From positions 4,712,001 through 4,776,000 of the forward strand of contig JAHCVI010000001.1 in the NCBI GenBank assembly GCA_019096155.1: 64,000 nt of DNA, in the 5' to 3' direction. Source of the stretch: Staphylotrichum longicolle. Its lineage: Eukaryota > Ascomycota > Sordariomycetes > Sordariales > Chaetomiaceae. Shown one piece after another: positions 52,943-63,913 of the stretch. Both the position numbers and the translations under genes were made by a program. The notes below the pieces were generated by a model. It was not told the DNA's origin. It searched no databases and worked only from the letters and a program-made list of their open reading frames with translations. Numbering within the stretch: the first letter of the stretch is position 1; every line of letters starts with the position of its first letter.

Positions 52943-54819
52943 TCATGTCTTGGACAGCAAGAAGCCGCCGTTCTGCAGCGTCTGAAACATCTGGCTCGGA
53001 TCATATCGCCTCGACACCTCCTTCAACCTCTGCAGACTGCCCGACCCGTACGAGGCCAGGGGGTTCTGGTCTCGTGAGGCGTCATTCATGAATAGGAAGG
53101 GGACATGCAGTCCTCGTTCCCGTGCCAGCTGCTCCCACTTCTGAGTCGTGTCAATGGACACAGACCTGACCAGGTCATCATCTTCTGGCCGTTCCCAGTC
53201 TATTGTTGTTGTCCACCCTTTACAAGAATCAGATTCACCCTAATTTGCCTTGGAAGAAGAATTAGAACATACATTGCTGAGGTCCCTGCGGTATGGCCAG
53301 CGCGTTGCCTCCGTTTTGGGCGGCCCGGTCAATCAGATTCTGGCTGACATGCTGGAGGACAAAGGTCTGGTTGGCGCCGGTGGCTTGTCTCACTTGCAGG
53401 GCCTTCTCCCGCCAGAAGCTGTAGACTTCGAGCGTCAAGTCCGTATCGATGCGCGAGCTGTAGCCGCGGTAGTCGTGCCTAGGTACGCGTGATGAATCAG
53501 TGACACATGTCCCGTCTCAACTTCACGATCTTCGACGCAGAGCCTTACCGAGCTGGAGTGTGGGAGGAAGTACTCCCTAGAATCGAGCAGAGTTGGCTGA
53601 ATGTAAGATTCATCGGTGGAATGACTACCTGTAACGGTGTCACGGAAAAGAAAGGCTGGAACACGGCGGGCGGCTGCGGGGTGGGTTCCGAGTAGGCCAA
53701 GATGAGCACCGCAAAGTCCAGGGAGATGATGAGATCCGCGCTCGACTTGCTGTCCGGCGCCCGGGTCTTCTGCCACTCGTCAAACGCAGCGATCAGATTT
53801 GGGGCGTCTTGAGGCGCATAGACGCTCAGTTGAACCCAGGCGTCATAGACGGGGACGGTGTAGAGATCGAAGCGCGTGACGACGCCAAAGTTCGGGCCGC
53901 CTCCTTTTAAAGCCCAAAAGAGGTCGCTGTGCTCGCCCGAGTTTGCGTTGACAATGGAGCCGTTTGACAGGACGATCTGTACGTGCGTTAACACTGCGTA
54001 AAGGGGCGCGGGTCAAGACTCAAGAGTTGAATACTTCGACGTTCTTCACGTTATCCGCTGCCAGACCAAACTCGTTGGACAGATGATGGAAGCCCCCTTT
54101 TGCGAGCAGACATCACTCAGTACAGGTGAAAATCATGACGTGGAGAGGGGAGGACCACATACCACCAAGAATCGACCCCCCAACGCCGATAGTGGGAGTT
54201 CTGGCGCCCACGACAAACGTTCTGCGACCGTCTAGGGCCGAATAAACATCGCCCCATTGCGCGCCGGCACCGACGCTCGCAAAGCTGCCGTCGCCGGACA
54301 CAGTGATCGAGTTTAGCCCCTGAAGATCCAGCAGAATGCCATCGCTCCCGACGCTGGACCAGGTTGGATTTGGCGAGTGGCCGCCGCTCCTTACGGCAAA
54401 GGGGGTCCGGAACTGAGCAATGGTCTTCAGCGTCGTGGAAACGCCATTGGTGTCCCTCGGCTGGACGATACAGTGCGGCTCTGCCCAGCAGGCCTGGCTC
54501 CTGCGGGGACGGCTTAGTTGTCGGCGCCAGCAAAAGGGGCAAGAGCGGATTACCAGTTTTCTTGTATCGTGGCGTTGTTCAAGGGGCGCGTGTCTACTTG
54601 GGCTTCCCCGAGTGCAGCGAGGGCGGTCAAGCAGGCAACCTCAACGACCTCAGCGGGCGTCGTGGCGAGAGCATACTTTGCTGCAAGGCTCTGGATCGCG
54701 CGCGAGTCCAAGTCGAGACTCCTGCCAAACGAGACGAAGCCGGGCTGGGGATAGAAAATCAGCGTGGCGGAGGCCCACGAGAGGAAGGCTGCTTCCAGCA
54801 GAGCAGAGGACGGCCTCAT
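52943..54819 (-). CDS. Secreted FAD-linked oxidase, berberine-bridge (VAO) family
   Basis: This flavoprotein oxidase is often found in fungal secondary-metabolite pathways. The start MRPSSALLEAAFLSWASATL is a signal-type N-terminus. Exons are 54819-54554, 54500-54163, 54096-54035, 53993-53549, 53478-53273 and 53199-52943. The covalent FAD-His motif is RSGGHSP, followed by VGAGAQWGDVY and GVGGSILGGGFHHLS of the PP-loop and FAD domain. Substrate-domain patches include LFWALKGGGPNFGVVTRFDL, and the C-terminal BBE motif is SRRYDPSQMFQTL. At the exon 3/4 junction the phase is off by one; GAAGTATTC would need to read GAAGGTATTC. It is divergent from the SDR at 55879. Confidence 0.87.
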
Positions 54820-55878
54820 GGCTCGTTACGCACTCGAACGACAATGATCTGAATGGTTTTGATTGTTTTACAAGTTGAAGGGATGGTCCATTGTGATATA
54901 TCAACGGTCATTTGCGCTGTCCCTGGGTCCATTGACCACGCACTGCCGCAATCGGTACGGTGCCATGCCGCCACGCCGCCCATGTGTACGGTATAATGTG
55001 TATTATCTTGTTCTCGTACGAGTTTCAACGGTCGGCGGCAAAGGGCCCTAAAGAGGAGGATTATGTGGTTCCGAGGTTCTAGGCTGCGGTCCTCGAGCCA
55101 ACAAACCCTCGAGCTACGGAGCCGAGCCGCCTGTCGCACTGCAGTAGCATTCTCCCAGACCGGGCAGGTCCTCGAGACCTCGACTCCTCTGGATTTGTGG
55201 CACGGGCTCACACCCGATCACAAGAACCACCGATGTCACGGTGCCAATGCCGATTTGCACAATCCACCAGTGTAACATTGAATTTATCGTCAGTGGCGCT
55301 GCGATAGGGCTGGGCAATGTTCTTCCTTGGTCTGCTCTCTGCTGCAGCCTGCAGCAGCTGCCGTTGTGTTTCTAATTTCGTGTTCAAGTCGTGGTACCTT
55401 CCCTCTCGCAAAGGACGTAACCATTGACCAGGCAGCAAGCTCGACTTTAAATGGAAATTTTAATGGAAATGCCTTGGCCGTTGGCGGATAATTCCCGACC
55501 TGCAGGCGGCAACAGGCAACGCGTCCCTTGTAGGGTAGGTGGTCCCCACCCTCCACTCGGCTTGTTCCTCCCGAAGGAACCGTCCATGCAGGTTCCAAAT
55601 CCTCCAGGTGCCAATGAGGGCCTGCGTTTCCAGTGTAACACAGCCCGGAATCTTCACCAGCCAAGTCAACGGCCAGCAGTCGGCTTCTTTCTTTTGCGAG
55701 TCCGATAAACCGACGCTCTTGGTCTCGGTTGGTTTCCCTCCACAGAATCCTCCTCGACAACGCCTCCCCCTCTCTCGTGGGCCTTTCTCTGGCAGATTGC
55801 CGCACTGTCACTCCCTAATCTCGCTCTCTCCTTGCCTCTCTGGTAGCCGAGACCCCCACTGCGCCCCGTGTACCAACC
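54820..55878. promoter_or_regulatory. Divergent promoter region, FAD oxidase and SDR
   Basis: About 1.06 kb lies between the two start codons. A CTCGTACGAG palindrome lies at about 55012-55021 and TTTAAATGGAAATTTTAATGG at about 55446. A pyrimidine-rich stretch (55740-55850) precedes the SDR ATG. The GTACATGTAC motif of the neighbouring gaps is not present here. Confidence 0.45.
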
Positions 55879-56966
55879 ATGGCCACATTCGACGTCACCC
55901 CCGAGAAGCAAGCCAGCGTCCCTCGCTTTCTCTACCGCCAAGTCACGTACAAGCCTGTCCCCGTCAAGGGCGTCGACCTCTCGGGCAAGACTGCCATTGT
56001 CACCGGCTCCAACACAGGCGTCGGCTTTGAGACAGCCCGCCAGCTTCTCGAGCTGGGCGTGAGCAGGCTCATTCTCGCCGTGCGCGACGAAGCAAAAGGC
56101 AGGGCCGCCGCCGCCAAGCTCTCCCCCGACGACACTGCCCGCGTCGCCGTCTGGCATCTCGACCTGTGTGACTACGACTCGGTGGTGGCCTTTGCTGAAA
56201 AGGCCAAGACACTCGACCGACTGGACATTGCCGTGCTCAATGCCGGCATCTGCCCTGCCAAGCGCGTCTTCAACGAGAAGACGGGCCACGATGAGATTAT
56301 CCAAGTAAACTACCTGTCGACGGCCCTGCTGGCCATCCTGCTCCTGCCCGTCGTCAAGGCAACCCGAGCGAACCAGCCGGCGCCCAGCAGGATTACCTTC
56401 ACCTCGTCCGAAGTGGCCGCCTGGGCCAAGTTTAAGCTGGGCCAGGAGACGCCCATTCTCGCCGCCCTTGACAAGAAGGAGGCCGGCGTAGACACGGTTG
56501 ACAGGATGTTTGTCTCCAAGCTGCTCGGCCAGTTCTTTATCAACGAGCTGGCCAAACGCGTACCCCCCAGCGTGGCCGTCATCAACGGCGCCTCGCCGGG
56601 ATCCGTGCACGACTCCGAGTTCAACCGCGACCTGGACAAGACGGCGGCCGGTGCCGTCATCAAGGTGGTCATGAGGCGGATCGCCAACACGGCGGCGGTG
56701 GGTGCGCGGATGATGACGGATGCCGCTGTCAACCACGCGGAGGAGGTGCATGGACAGTTCTTGTCGTTTCAGAAGGTCGTGCCGTGAGTAGCCCACCTGT
56801 TTTGGTTTTGGGGGGTATCATTATCATGTCACTGACCGACAGCAGCATGGCCCCCATAATTTACACCAAGGAAGGAGAGAAGCTGTCAGAGCAGGTGTGG
56901 AGGGAAACGCTGGAGGAGCTCTCGTTCGCCCACGTTGAAGACATCTTGAGGGAGGTTAGTGCTTGA
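55879..56966 (+). CDS. SDR-family protein (retinol/protochlorophyllide-reductase-like) lacking the catalytic Tyr
   Basis: Exon 1 is 55879-56783. Exon 2 starts at about 56843 or 56846 (two alternative AGs) and ends at 56966. The Rossmann motif is TGSNTGVGF and the NAG motif is LNAGIC. The catalytic Ser region reads ITFTSSEVAAW. Where relatives have Y-x-x-S-K, this protein has DRMFVSKLL, so the active-site Tyr is Met while Lys is kept. This is a direct reading of ATG TTT GTC TCC AAG. The protein may therefore be non-catalytic or use another residue. The C-terminal extension reads APIIYTKEGEKL. It lies between the FAD oxidase and cupin genes. Confidence 0.87.
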
Positions 56967-57077
56967 GTGATTGCGGCGATTTGTTTTGATAGGACTTTGG
57001 ATTTATTACTTTGTAATTCACACACCTCTCTTGTGTTCCGCAGGATATCGCCATGTGACGGCGCCCAGATACCCACG

Positions 57078-57951
57078 TCAGTCCTCTTTGTCGTGGACAG
57101 CAAACCGCCGCTGGAACACGCTCGCCTCCATCTTTTGACATGCCAGCTCCCAGTCCGACGTCCACTTCTTATAAAACGGTTGGTAGCCAAGCAACCCGCC
57201 AATCCACCTGCCCAAGACCACACCGAGCGTGATGGAGATGGCCTGCCCAAACGGGATCCAGGGGGGTAGTGACAGGTAGGTGCCTCCCGCATCAAACATC
57301 TACAGGCCATTTGTGTTCTTTTTCAGTTTCCCATTCCAGAACAAGGGGGAGTAAACTTACACAAAACACCTGTATCAAATCAATCCATTTCCCATTCACG
57401 ACCACGTCGTCCTGGTACTTGTACCAGTTCTCAAAGAAGATGGGGTTCAGCTCCGACGCATTGTCCGTCCTCGCCCCGCTCAGCAGGAACTTGACCGTCT
57501 CCAACCCCCCATCCTGCCGCTCCCGCGGGATCGGGTACGAGCGGTGTTCACGTAGGGCCGGATGTCGAACCGCCCGTCGGCCGGCGCGAGCACGACCTCG
57601 CGGCCCTCGATCTCGAGCCCCACTTTCCCTTGGAGCGACTCGATGTACTCGGCCTGCGTGTGGAAGTGGACGGGGCGGCTTGCGCGCGAAGAAGCGCGCG
57701 CCCCGCGCCAGGTCGAGCGTCACCTCGATGGCGAAGGACCGGTCAGGGTGGTGCAGGAGACGCGCGGATACGGCCTTGTTGAGGCTGCCGTGGTGGGTTG
57801 TTTGGTGTTAGTTTAGTGACCAAGTGAGTGAGTGAGGTGGGTGGGATCAACGTGGGCAGGGGAGGGGAGGAGGGAACGGGCGGGAGACGCACACCTCGAC
57901 GGTAGGGTCCGACGGACCGTACTGCACGGTTGTGGCGTCAGACGGGGGCAT
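57078..57951 (-). CDS. Cupin-domain protein with C-terminal hydrophobic segment, two offsetting frameshifts
   Basis: Exon 1 (57951-57893) starts MPPSDATTVQYGPSDP, exon 2 is 57784-57361 and exon 3 57299-57078. In exon 2 the frame reads FFARKPP, then, after removing one C from CCCC near 57675, VHFHTQAEYIESLQGKVG. That carries the cupin HxHx3E metal site. Adding one base near 57547 brings it back for HRSYPIPRER and FLLSGARTDNASELN. The last exon begins MFDAGGTYLSLPPWIPFG and has a hydrophobic stretch (ITLGVVLGRWIGGLLGY). Because the indels cancel, the default frame stays open but loses the metal ligands. The substrate is unknown; it is tail-to-tail with the SDR. Confidence 0.75.
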
Positions 57952-58523
57952 GGTGGAGGGTGCGCTTTTGCCGAGTGTGGTTCTCTGGACTCTGCGAGTG
58001 ATCCTGCGGGCGGAACGAGTGGAATGAGAGAGCAAACTCGAATTGAACAAACTGCCAGTTACCTTAGCAGAGGCGGAGCTTAGTCGCCGGCGTCGGCCCT
58101 GAGATGATAATGCGAGGGCTGAGTGCGAGCATGGGGGCTTGACATGGCTGCAGGGGTTTGACGGTTGAGTTGAAGCCCTGAAGGGTGTGCAGTGAACCTC
58201 AAAGAGGGTAGCATTGGTCCGCAGGATCCGTCAGAACTTAATACAGCCGGTTGCCCACCTCGCCGAGCGGTAAGGTTATTGTCGCGCCGTTGAGCTGCAG
58301 CCCCCAGGCAGAGAATGTAACCATAGGCATCGGTGAACGTAACGGTCAGCGGCCGGGACTGGTTTTGGCGCCTGCCGGGGGGGTAACCGTTCGATTCGGT
58401 TTGTTCGCCACATTCCAACTGCATATTGCTGCCATGTATAGTTCCATGTACATGTACTCCCATCAGGGAGCGGCTGTCTGCGCCGAGATTCGTACTCAGC
58501 CCCCTGTACTCCCCGAACTGGTG
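57952..58523. other. Intergenic, about 570 bp
   Basis: This region lies upstream of the cupin gene and downstream of the prenyltransferase stop; both are on the minus strand. It carries one GTACATGTAC site at 58448. No gene was seen. Confidence 0.5.
58448..58457. promoter_or_regulatory. Palindrome GTACATGTAC, site 1
   Basis: This perfect 10 bp palindrome lies about 500 bp upstream of the cupin start. Its right flank (ACTCC) is the same as that of site 2. Candidate binding site for a pathway-specific regulator; inference from recurrence only. Confidence 0.4.
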
Positions 58524-59566
58524 TTACCATCCCCTTTGGAGGACAGCAGCGTACTCGGCGAGCAAACCGCCAGAGATGACCAGCCCCGTCAGCCAGAACC
58601 CCTTGGAGAACCAGCTCCAGCAGCTCGCCGGGTCCTGCAAGTCGACTCGTGCGACCATGGCACCGACCGACGCCGCACAGCCCCCCACACTCAGGACGTA
58701 GTACGGGAGCCGAAACGAAGCATGGCGCCCCGACGCAACCAGCGCGAGCGTCATGCCCGCCAGCAGCACCCACAGCGCCCCCCTCGCGGCCCCGCGCCTC
58801 TTGCGCAGCAGCACGGCCGTGCTCTTGACCCCGACGCGCACGTCGTCCACCAGGTCCTGGTGCGCGTACACGGTGTCGAAGATGACCACCCACAGGATGC
58901 TCGCGCCCAGGAGGTACTGCGTCGAGGGCTCGGCCCAGGGGGCCGGGACGCCCGCCGCGCAGCCGCCCACCATGATGCTCCACGTCAGGCAGAAGCCGAG
59001 GACGACCTGCGGGAGGTGGGTGTGGCGCTTGGCGTAGGGGTAGTAGACGGTGGCGGCGAGGGCCGGGGCCGCGGCGAGCGCGGCGTTGGTGGCGGGCAGG
59101 AAGAGGACGAGCGTGGAGACGAGGCAGAGGAGCTGCGTCACGGCGAAGATGAAGGCGGCCTCGGGGGCGATGGCGCCGCGGGGGATGGGGCGGGTGCGTG
59201 TGCGCTCGACTGGGAGATGGAGGTTGTTTGTTAGCATCACACGGAGAAGGAGGTCTATACAAGATGGGGAACAGTACTGCGAGCATCGATCTGCGCATCC
59301 ACCAGGTCATTCCAGGCATGCGCCGCATTGTTGCCAAAGAAGCTGGCGCACAGGAGCACCACGCAGGCGTGCACGACTTCGGAGAGCGGTCGGTGATGTG
59401 TGGCCGCTGCGTGGAGGACACCGAAGACGGGTGGAAAGTAGATGAGAAAGAGCCCGGCGGGCGGGCTGAGACGACAGAGTTGCACGTAGGGAACCCAGGA
59501 CGCCGGAAGCAGGTCGACCCACGAGCCTTTTGCGTGGAATCCGCCATACTGCGTTGAGAGAGCCAT
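58524..59566 (-). CDS. UbiA-family membrane prenyltransferase
   Basis: This integral membrane enzyme attaches a prenyl diphosphate to an aromatic or related acceptor, as in meroterpenoid or ubiquinone pathways. The start MALSTQYGGFHAKGSW follows an ACCATG-like context. Exons are 59566-59278 and 59209-58524. The first Asp-rich motif is NDLVDAQIDARIERTRTRP, completed across the intron. The second is DTVYAHQDLVDDVRVGVKST. About eight hydrophobic helices are visible, such as VTQLLCLVSTLVLFLP. The opening WVPYVQLCRLSPPAGLFL matches fungal meroterpenoid-type members better than Coq2, as there is no mitochondrial presequence. The frame is intact. It is divergent from the P450. Confidence 0.9.
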
Positions 59567-60562
59567 GATGGCTGGAGTTGGCACAGTGATGATTGTTTAC
59601 TTTGACCCCGGATTTGCCTTTGGGCAGCTTGTCGCTTGATGTGATCGTCGTCTTGTCCTGGCCACCACTCCAACTACGACAACCGAGAGGCAAGGATGAT
59701 CTTACGATCTATATACTACATTGACAGGGGTGATACCTGATCCGCATCAATGATGGACAGGTGGTTCTGGCCAACCTGCCAACTTCACACTGGCAGGCAG
59801 CCTCTCTGGGCAGCCAGAGTCTGTGGGGCATTGGATTGTTTGCTCAGCGGCAACATATTGTCTGGGCAAGAGCTGGTCAATGGCAGCCAAGGAACAGCAT
59901 GGGTAAGCTAGAAATTGTACATGTACATGTACTCCGATAGCCGACGCGCATTGCCCAGGACTGCAAGTGTTTTTGTCGCTTAATACCGGTCCGATATGCC
60001 GTCCTTGAGCCAATCGTCAACCTGGACATACTGTCGCAATCACCAGACGCCGTCCTCGTCTCAATGGCGTCCAAAGTCCTCCGGGAGCAAGCCAGCGGCG
60101 TCGCAGAACATCATGTCGCACCGCCTGCACTGGCAATGCATGGAGAGAACCAGCGATGGTGCAGTGTCCATCGCTCGACGCAACGTCGCAACCTTGAGTT
60201 TCTCGGCAGGACTCGCGGCGACCACGCCAGGGGCCCTTCATTTACAGAGATTGCGGCACATATGCATGCAGGGCTCACTCTGGTCTTCCGACGTGTTGCA
60301 GCAGGCACCAAAACTTCTTCGGTGTACTGGCTATCCCTCTGCTGCAATAGGTGTCTAAGGTAGGTAGTCTCCATGTCGGTATGGGATTCGGCACCTGGGC
60401 GGCTGTTGCCCCTGATCCCGCTCCCAGAGCCTGAGTTTGGTCCATCCCGCCTGAAGGAAAATCTTGGCAGGGGGTTGCTGCACTGCGTTCAACAACATTG
60501 CAATTGGAGGAACCAAGCACGTCTACCTTATTGTCATAAGTCCAGTCTAGGAGTTGGGAGGC
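59567..60562. promoter_or_regulatory. Divergent promoter region, prenyltransferase and P450
   Basis: About 1 kb lies between the two ATGs. It contains the doubled palindrome at 59917-59932, roughly 350 bp from the prenyltransferase and 630 bp from the P450 start. No other gene was seen; short open frames at 60000-60550 look random. Confidence 0.5.
59917..59932. promoter_or_regulatory. Palindrome GTACATGTAC, site 2 (two overlapping copies)
   Basis: The sequence GTACATGTACATGTAC contains two overlapping copies of the 10 bp palindrome in the shared promoter of the prenyltransferase and P450 genes. It shares the right flank ACTCC with site 1. Confidence 0.45.
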
Positions 60563-62294
60563 ATGTTGAATCTTGGAAGCCAACTTGGAACAAAACTCTT
60601 AGACATGAAGGACCAGCCCACAGGCTTCCCAACGGCCCCCGTCGCCATCTGTACCCTTCTCCTGATCTTGGGATACCTCCTGGTTCAGAGGGCATATCCC
60701 CGGCCTCTTGCCGGCATCCCCTACAACCGGGACGCTGCGCGGCGTCTGACGGGCGATCTGCCCGAGGTCGCCGCGTTCGGAAAACGGGGCGGCAGTTTTC
60801 GGCTGTGGTTCCTCGAGCAGGCGACCCGCCACGGCAGCGCCATTACCCAGGTCTTCCTCTGCCCCTTTCTCAGGCCCGCCATCATCGTGTCCGACTACCG
60901 CGAGGTGCACGACATCCTCAGCCACCGCGATGGCGTGGACTTCAAGCGCGGCAAGAAGGTCGACGCCTTCAGGGGGATCCTGCCGCACGCCTTTCCGGCC
61001 ATGGAGACATTCGACCCGCTGTTCAAGCCCAGTCGGGACCTGGCCCGGGACCTGATGACGCCGTCCATCCTCAACTCGGTCAACGCGCCGCGCATCCACG
61101 ACGTCACCATGTCATGTCGAGCTGTGGGTCGAAGGCTCGCCTGGCCGGCGGGAAGCCGTTTGATGTCTCGGACGACGTCAGCGAGTTCTCCTTTGACGCC
61201 ATCCTCAGCGCGGCGACGGGGCTGGGACAGACGGCGGGGACATCAAGCGGCAGATCCGTACCTCACCCCACCAGAAGGGCATCACCTCGTCACACGGGGA
61301 GCCGTGGTGGTGTTCCCATCAGCCCCCAAGTCCGCCAAGCTCACCGCTGCGCGTGGATGAGGACTCCTCTGGAAGGGGTTCGTGATCCCTGGCCAGGCCT
61401 CTACCACACCATCAACAACCTGCGGCCGTCCGTCCGCCATGCCCGGCGCACCCTGCAAGGCCACATCGCCGCCCAGATCGCCCACAACCTGCACCACCGG
61501 ACAAGCCCCGAGTGCGCCTCGACTACGTCATGCAGCGCGAGCTCCGCGCCGCCGAAAAAGCCGGCCGCGCCCCTGTCCTCAACGACCCGCGCATCCTGGA
61601 ACCCATCTACGGCTACCTCATCGCGGGCACGACACCTCGTCGGGCTCCTCCTCTGGCTCCTGCGCCGGCTGACAGCGCACCCGGACTACCAGACCAAGAT
61701 CCGGCCTGCCTGCGCGCACCCACGCCGACGCCTGGGCGGACAAGAGACCGCCCACCGCGGCGGAGCTCGCGCGCCGCCACTCGCCCTGGCTGGACGCGCT
61801 CGAGGAGACGCTGCGCCTCAACACGCCCGTCGTCAACATCATGGTCGTTACCAAGACGGACACCACCGTGCTGGGCTTTCGTGCCGCGGGACACGCCCGT
61901 GTTTCTGAACCTGGGCGGGCCGTCCGTCAATGCCCGGTGTGCGCGTGGACGAGGGGTCAGGGGAAAAGCTCGGCGGCGCACCGGCGCAGAGGGAGAATTG
62001 GACGGGGAGGAACCCGGGCTGTTTCGGCCGGAGCGGTGGCTCAGACAGGAGGAGGAGGGGAGGGTGGTGTTTGATCCTGCCGCGGGCCCGGCGCTGGCGT
62101 TCAGCGCGGGGAATAGGGGGTGCTGGGGAAAGCGGTTGGGGTATTTGGAGCTCAAGATTGTGGCGGCGCTGCTGGTGTGGTCGTTTGAGTTTGAGGGGGT
62201 GCCCGAGGAGCTGGTGTCGTGGGAGACGTACGACTCGCTGGTGACGGCGCCCAAGGAGTGCATTGTGCGGCTGAGGGATATTGGAATGTCGTGA
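60563..62294 (+). CDS. Cytochrome P450, reading frame broken many times
   Basis: This is an ER-anchored monooxygenase. ATG 60563 opens MLNLGSQLGTKLLD, then a membrane anchor (TAPVAICTLLLILGYLLV) and the Pro-hinge RPLAGIPYN. The frame is good to about 61110. After that, family-like pieces appear in alternating frames: ELWV, GGKPFDVSDDVSEFSFDAIL, LYHTINNLRPSVRHARR, VRLDYVMQRELRAAEK, an I-helix readable as AGHDTSS if a base is added near 61630, the ExxR helix EETLRLNTPVVN, and VFLNLGG. The last frame holds the heme motif FSAGNRGCWGKRL and ends RLRDIGMS at 62294. Ten or so one-base indels are needed. It is either a poorly resolved assembly patch or a recent pseudogene; residues between breaks remain well conserved. 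Confidence 0.82.
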
Positions 62295-62433
62295 CCAAGA
62301 TTACGAGGAAGCCAGATGCATATTGGATCAATGTTTGGTGCTTTCTATTTACTAGGTGTATACAACTGCGCAAGGCCGCTTCTTAGAGGCGCAAAGCAAG
62401 ACACTACCGTACGTTGGGTCAGTTTGGATGTAT

Positions 62434-62443
62434 GTACATGTAC
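62434..62443. promoter_or_regulatory. Palindrome GTACATGTAC, site 3
   Basis: A third occurrence of the 10 bp palindrome lies in the 245 bp gap where the P450 and rhodopsin-like genes converge. A 3' position is unusual for an activator site, so its role is unclear. Confidence 0.3.
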
Positions 62444-62539
62444 CTGACAAACAATGAAGACGGACCAATCGCTCACTGGGAAACAAGGAGTTTTGAATAC
62501 AGAAACAGGACATCAACTCGTCAACACATGCCGCTCCCG

Positions 62540-63913
62540 CTAGTTCTGGCCAGAGCGCACATGCACCTCGTGGACCACCTGGATCATCCCTGGGTCGGGC
62601 AAGCTGTGGTGGCGAGGCGGCGGCGCCAGATGGGCGGCCGTAGCTGGCTGCTGGGCCATATTTCCTGCAAACCGCGCCATCTCTACGTCGGGCTGTTCCC
62701 CGCTCTCCTCGTCCTGCACAGCTTCAGCGCTCACGGGCCGGTCCGCGTAGCCAAGAACCAGCTTCTTCTTGCTCGACACGCGAGACGACGACCCCTGCGC
62801 CGAGTAGACGTAGGTCCGCGACGACGCATTGGATTCCTTCTGGGAGCCGTAGCCAAGCAGCGGCTGCTTGACGTAGCGCTCGTAGAGCGGATGCAGGCCC
62901 GGCACGGAGCCGCAGACGATGATCAGCATCGACTCGGTGGAGAACCAGACCAGCGAGGGGAAGATGTTGAAGGTGATGTCGTTCTTGTCCATGGTCCCGG
63001 CAAAGTAGGCCTTGACAATGGCCGCGGCGCCCGTCACGAGGGTCAGGCCGAGGGCCACGATGAGGAACAGCTTGGTGCGGGCGGGCAGGCGCAGGCGCCA
63101 GACAACGGCCATGGGCAGCACGCTGAAGACGACGTCGGCAAACACCTGGACCGAGTTGGCAAAGATGTTGACGTGGGTCTGGGCGTCGGTGCTGACGCAG
63201 GTCGCCGTGGCCCACGCCTCGAGGTTCCAGGTGAGGCTCGGGTTGCCGCAGCGGAAGGTCGAGATGCACATGTCGATCAGGCACGTGGCGAGCGTCAGGA
63301 AGAGCGTCACGTAGATGGCCCAGCGCTGCCACTGCGACGTGTTGCCGACGATGCGCAGGATGGTGATGCCGATGGCCACCTTGCCGAGCCCCGTCACGAA
63401 GATGCCCACGTCGAGCACGATGATCAGCCACATGATGGCCTGGTTAACCGCCGGTATCCCGCCCTCCATGGCCAGGTGCAGCAGATGGCGGGTGCGGCCT
63501 GTTACCGCGAGATAGTTGACTGTAACGGTCAGTTGTTGCGAAAGGACAGAAACAAAAAGGAAAAAGGGGTAAGGGGGCGTGGGTAAAGAACGGCGTGAGG
63601 TAGCTTACTGATGACGGCGTCTGCGACATAACATAACTAGATCGTTGCACAGGTCCATTAGTACCCAGTCAGAAAAGAATCAAACTACGGCACAACAAAG
63701 AGCAGGTTAGAAAAAGAATTAAAGGTTTACCCAAGAAGCAGCCATGACCACATCGTCGAGTCCCAGACTGCGCTTGATGGAGCGCGCCCAAAACCGCAAA
63801 ACGATGAACACAGTGGCGATGGCGACTTCGGTCCACCACACGGTCTGCAATGCAAGCGCATGGTTCTCGTCGGGAGGTAGTTGAAAGTCCGTAGACGGCG
63901 CTGGAGCAGTCAT
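62540..63913 (-). CDS. Rhodopsin-domain (Pth11-like) seven-helix membrane protein
   Basis: This is a fungal integral membrane protein of the rhodopsin-domain/Pth11-like group; some members sense surfaces or sit in metabolite clusters. ATG 63913 starts MTAPAPSTDFQLPP. Exons are 63913-63731, a 28 nt exon 63636-63609, and 63518-62540. Hydrophobic helices include WWTEVAIATVFIVLRFWA, IMWLIIVLDVGIFVTGLG and ITFNIFPSLVWFSTESML. Conserved Cys in DMCISTFRCGNP and ATCVSTDAQTHVN fit the family. The hydrophilic C-tail is Ser-rich. A short ATG-initiated upstream model is possible but less likely. The frame is intact. Confidence 0.85.
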
